Below, piece after piece: positions 62,343 to 64,000 of a stretch of 64,000 nt of DNA. Numbering within the stretch: position 1 is the first letter of the stretch; each line of letters begins with the position of its first letter. Under the pieces are notes generated by a model. It saw nothing but the letters and a program-made list of their open reading frames with translations. It ran no database searches and was not told the origin of the DNA. Source of the DNA: Gracilimonas mengyeensis. GTDB lineage: Bacteria > Bacteroidota > Rhodothermia > Balneolales > Balneolaceae. The stretch spans positions 120,833 through 184,832 of the forward strand of contig NZ_FXTP01000011.1 of the NCBI RefSeq assembly GCF_900182705.1. The letters run 5' to 3'. The position numbers and the translations under genes are program-made.

Positions 62343-63281
62343 ATGGAAATTATGGAACTCATCAGTCAGGTACTTTTAGGCCTCTTTTCAATTTATGTGA
62401 TGTACCAATTTGTACGTTCGTTGCGCCTGGTGCCCAACCAGTACGCCTTTATTGTGGAACGCCTTGGAAACTACCACAAAACACTGGGGCCCGGTTTTCA
62501 TGCCTTGGTGCCCTTCATTGACAAAGTGGAATACAAACAGGATTTGCGAGAAGAAACCATCGAGGTGGAACCACAGGAATGTTTCACCAGAGATAACGTG
62601 AAGGTAGAAGTGGATGGGGTGATCTACCTGAGTGTGGTTGATCCTGTAAATGCCAGTTATGGCATCACCAATTACCGCTATGCGGCTGTACAGCTGGCTC
62701 AAACCACTACCCGATCCGTTCTGGGTAATATGGACCTGGATCAAACTTTTGAAGAACGCGCTGCCATGAGCCGCGAAGTGGTGAAAGTACTCAGTGAAGT
62801 GGAACAGGTTTGGGGCATCAAAGTGCACCGGTATGAAATCAAGAATATTGTAACTCCTCGCACCGTGCAAAAGGCCATGGAACGGCAGATGACCGCCGAA
62901 CGCGATCGCCGGGCTACTATTGCAAAATCGGAAGGGGTGAAAGGCTCTAAAGTGAATGATGCCGAGGGAACCAAAGCCCAGATCATAAATATCTCAGAAG
63001 CGGAGATGCAGCGGCGCATTAACGAAGCGGAAGGATATGCGGAAGAAATTTTGTCTATTGCCGAAGCCACGGCTAAATCTATTGAAGAAGTAGCCGATGC
63101 CCTCGCCCAACCCAAAGGCACCGAAGCCATGAAACTTCAGCTTTCGGAAAAATACCTGGAAACCTTATCCGGACTGGGACGGGATGAAAATCGCGTGATC
63201 CTACCCAAGGATATCTCAAACTATGAAGCCTTAATGGAAGGATTATCACTGAAGGATTTGGAGAAACAGAAAAGCAGTTAA
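62343..63281 (+). CDS. SPFH/stomatin family protein (QmcA-like), second copy
   Basis: This is a 312-residue paralogue of the previous gene. It has an N-terminal helix (ISQVLLGLFSIYVMYQFV), an SPFH domain with RLGNYHKTLGPGFHALVPFI, and a coiled-coil tail with MERQMTAERDRRATIAKSEG. The two are similar through the SPFH domain and diverge at the C-terminus, suggesting a hetero-oligomeric cage like HflK/HflC. An AAGGAG ribosome binding site precedes the ATG. The operon ends here; R3 and the flagellin terminator follow. Confidence 0.93.
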   Translation: MEIMELISQVLLGLFSIYVMYQFVRSLRLVPNQYAFIVERLGNYHKTLGPGFHALVPFIDKVEYKQDLREETIEVEPQECFTRDNVKVEVDGVIYLSVVDPVNASYGITNYRYAAVQLAQTTTRSVLGNMDLDQTFEERAAMSREVVKVLSEVEQVWGIKVHRYEIKNIVTPRTVQKAMERQMTAERDRRATIAKSEGVKGSKVNDAEGTKAQIINISEAEMQRRINEAEGYAEEILSIAEATAKSIEEVADALAQPKGTEAMKLQLSEKYLETLSGLGRDENRVILPKDISNYEALMEGLSLKDLEKQKSS

Positions 63282-63315
63282 GGTTATTTTTGGCAAACTA
63301 CATGCTCTAATCTTC

Positions 63316-63443
63316 GACCTCACCAAACCTCTCCTTCACAAGGAGAGGCTTTTACGAGCCCTGCTTACGTTCAGAAACCTCTATTACACATATTATCAGT
63401 TAAAAGAGTCCTCCTCCTTGATAAGGAGGAGACAGAGGAGGTC
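63316..63443. repeat. R3 dispersed element, copy c
   Basis: The 128-bp copy is bounded by GACCTCACC and GAGGAGGTC. Both ends match copies a and b (CTCTCCTTCACAAGGAGAGG; TCCTCCTCCTTGATAAGGAG), but the centre is unrelated (TTACGTTCAGAAACCTCTAT). So the ends are the conserved, presumably mobile, part. Confidence 0.7.
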
Positions 63444-63504
63444 AGAATGAAGACTAGAAAAAGTTTAGGACAATATTGGCTTGAGCCTAACCATTCTTCC
63501 CACA

Positions 63505-63540
63505 TAAAAAAAGCCGCTGAAAAACTAATTTCAGCGGCTC
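63505..63540 (-). terminator. Intrinsic terminator of the flagellin gene
   Basis: On the minus strand GAGCCGCTGAAATTAGTTTT then TCAGCGGCTTTTTTT: a 9-bp stem (AGCCGCTGA/TCAGCGGCT) followed by seven T. It is about 120 bp past the flagellin stop, leaving a long 3' untranslated region. Confidence 0.85.
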
Positions 63541-63661
63541 ATCTATTCTTAAGGATTTTCAATTAAATCCCTTTATGTATTCGTTTCCAGATGAGGAAGC
63601 CATCTTCATGGACCATACGGTCTCGTCAGGCTTCACTTCATCCTTTAGCTGGATACTGGTA

Positions 63662-64000
63662 TTAGCCCAGAAACCCAAGTACTGACTGTGGTCCCATGTT
63701 GGCCTGAGCCAGCGCAGAAGTAGAAGTCTGCTGCAGAATCTGCAGTCGTACAGACTCAGATTGCTCCTTGGCAAAGTCAGCATCCATAATACGGCTGGCA
63801 GCAGAGCTGTTGGCCGAGATGGATTGTGACAAGGTCACCTCACGGGTACTCAGTGAAGACTGAGCCATACCGATCTGGTTTACACGATCATTCATAGAAC
63901 CGATAGCTGTGTCAACCGCATCGATAAAGTTACGATAGTCAGCAGCTTGTGCTCCGGTAAAGGTCAGGGTTCCCTGGCTACCAGCTGTTGCGGCTGTAGC
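63662..64000 (-). CDS. Flagellin, C-terminal part (gene runs off the right edge)
   Basis: The visible 112 codons end in the flagellin D0/D1 C-terminal helices: IGSMNDRVNQIGMAQSSLST, then a DADFAKEQSESVRLQILQQT segment and SALAQANMGPQSVLGFLG. The last is the canonical A-x-A-N-x-x-P-Q-x-x-L-x-L-[LF] ending of flagellins. Flagellin polymerises into the filament after export. The gene begins outside the window, so the promoter is not visible; it lies about 52 kb from the flgB operon. The C-terminus is complete. Confidence 0.95.
   Translation of the reverse strand, partial: ATAATAGSQGTLTFTGAQAADYRNFIDAVDTAIGSMNDRVNQIGMAQSSLSTREVTLSQSISANSSAASRIMDADFAKEQSESVRLQILQQTSTSALAQANMGPQSVLGFLG

Overview
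The window looks like chromosomal DNA of a motile, Gram-negative member of the Balneolaeota (relatives of Balneola or Gracilimonas). This is inference from gene content: a full flagellar system sits beside TonB-dependent uptake, secreted S41/M14 peptidases, a Bacteroidetes-type promoter (TTTG-N19-TANNTTTG upstream of 29467), and yet strong Shine-Dalgarno sequences at several genes. There are no rRNA or tRNA genes, no transposase genes and no CRISPR array. Intergenic DNA is crowded with small palindromic repeats.

Layout. (1) 1-11547, minus strand: one flagellar basal-body/hook operon, flgB-flgC-orf74-fliE-fliF-fliG-fliH-fliI-fliJ-motE-like-fliK-flgD-flgE (flgE runs off the left edge), with a textbook sigma-54 promoter in front of flgB. 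(2) 11844-18775: two sensor kinases and two chemoreceptors; both chemoreceptor genes have sigma-28-like promoters. (3) 19170-26325, plus strand: a ten-gene block of uncharacterised envelope/secreted proteins. It contains a three-gene pseudopilin-like set (A-B-C) present twice (A'-B'-C'), a small secreted beta-sandwich protein between the copies, and three DUF4402-like secreted paralogues. (4) 26956-27779: nuoJK on their own, surrounded by repeats. (5) 28826-32882: two hypotheticals and a TPR histidine kinase/LuxR response regulator pair. (6) 33736-38932: uppP, a MoxR ATPase and a probable metal-uptake set (His-rich small membrane protein, lipoprotein, TonB receptor). (7) 38933-40452: repeats, including three tandem copies of a roughly 113-nt small-RNA-like unit on the minus strand. 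(8) 40453-52859: LEA-type lipoprotein, ogt, amidohydrolase, two very large secreted peptidases, an AsmA-like protein and a threonine/serine dehydratase. (9) 53180-58491: M50-like protein, a beta-propeller pseudogene and small envelope proteins. (10) 59287-63281: a 30-residue-repeat membrane protein and an nfeD-SPFH-SPFH operon. (11) 63662-64000: the 3' end of a flagellin gene.

How it fits together. The left third is a motility/chemotaxis region with a visible sigma hierarchy: sigma-54 for the basal body and hook, sigma-28 for chemoreceptors. The most unusual items are the tandem small-RNA candidates, whose conserved hairpin loop carries the 16S anti-Shine-Dalgarno sequence CUCCUU, and the duplicated pseudopilin-like cassette. 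The two share a promoter-like motif, TGTAACA-N13-TTACTCTTGTATAC, suggesting co-regulation.
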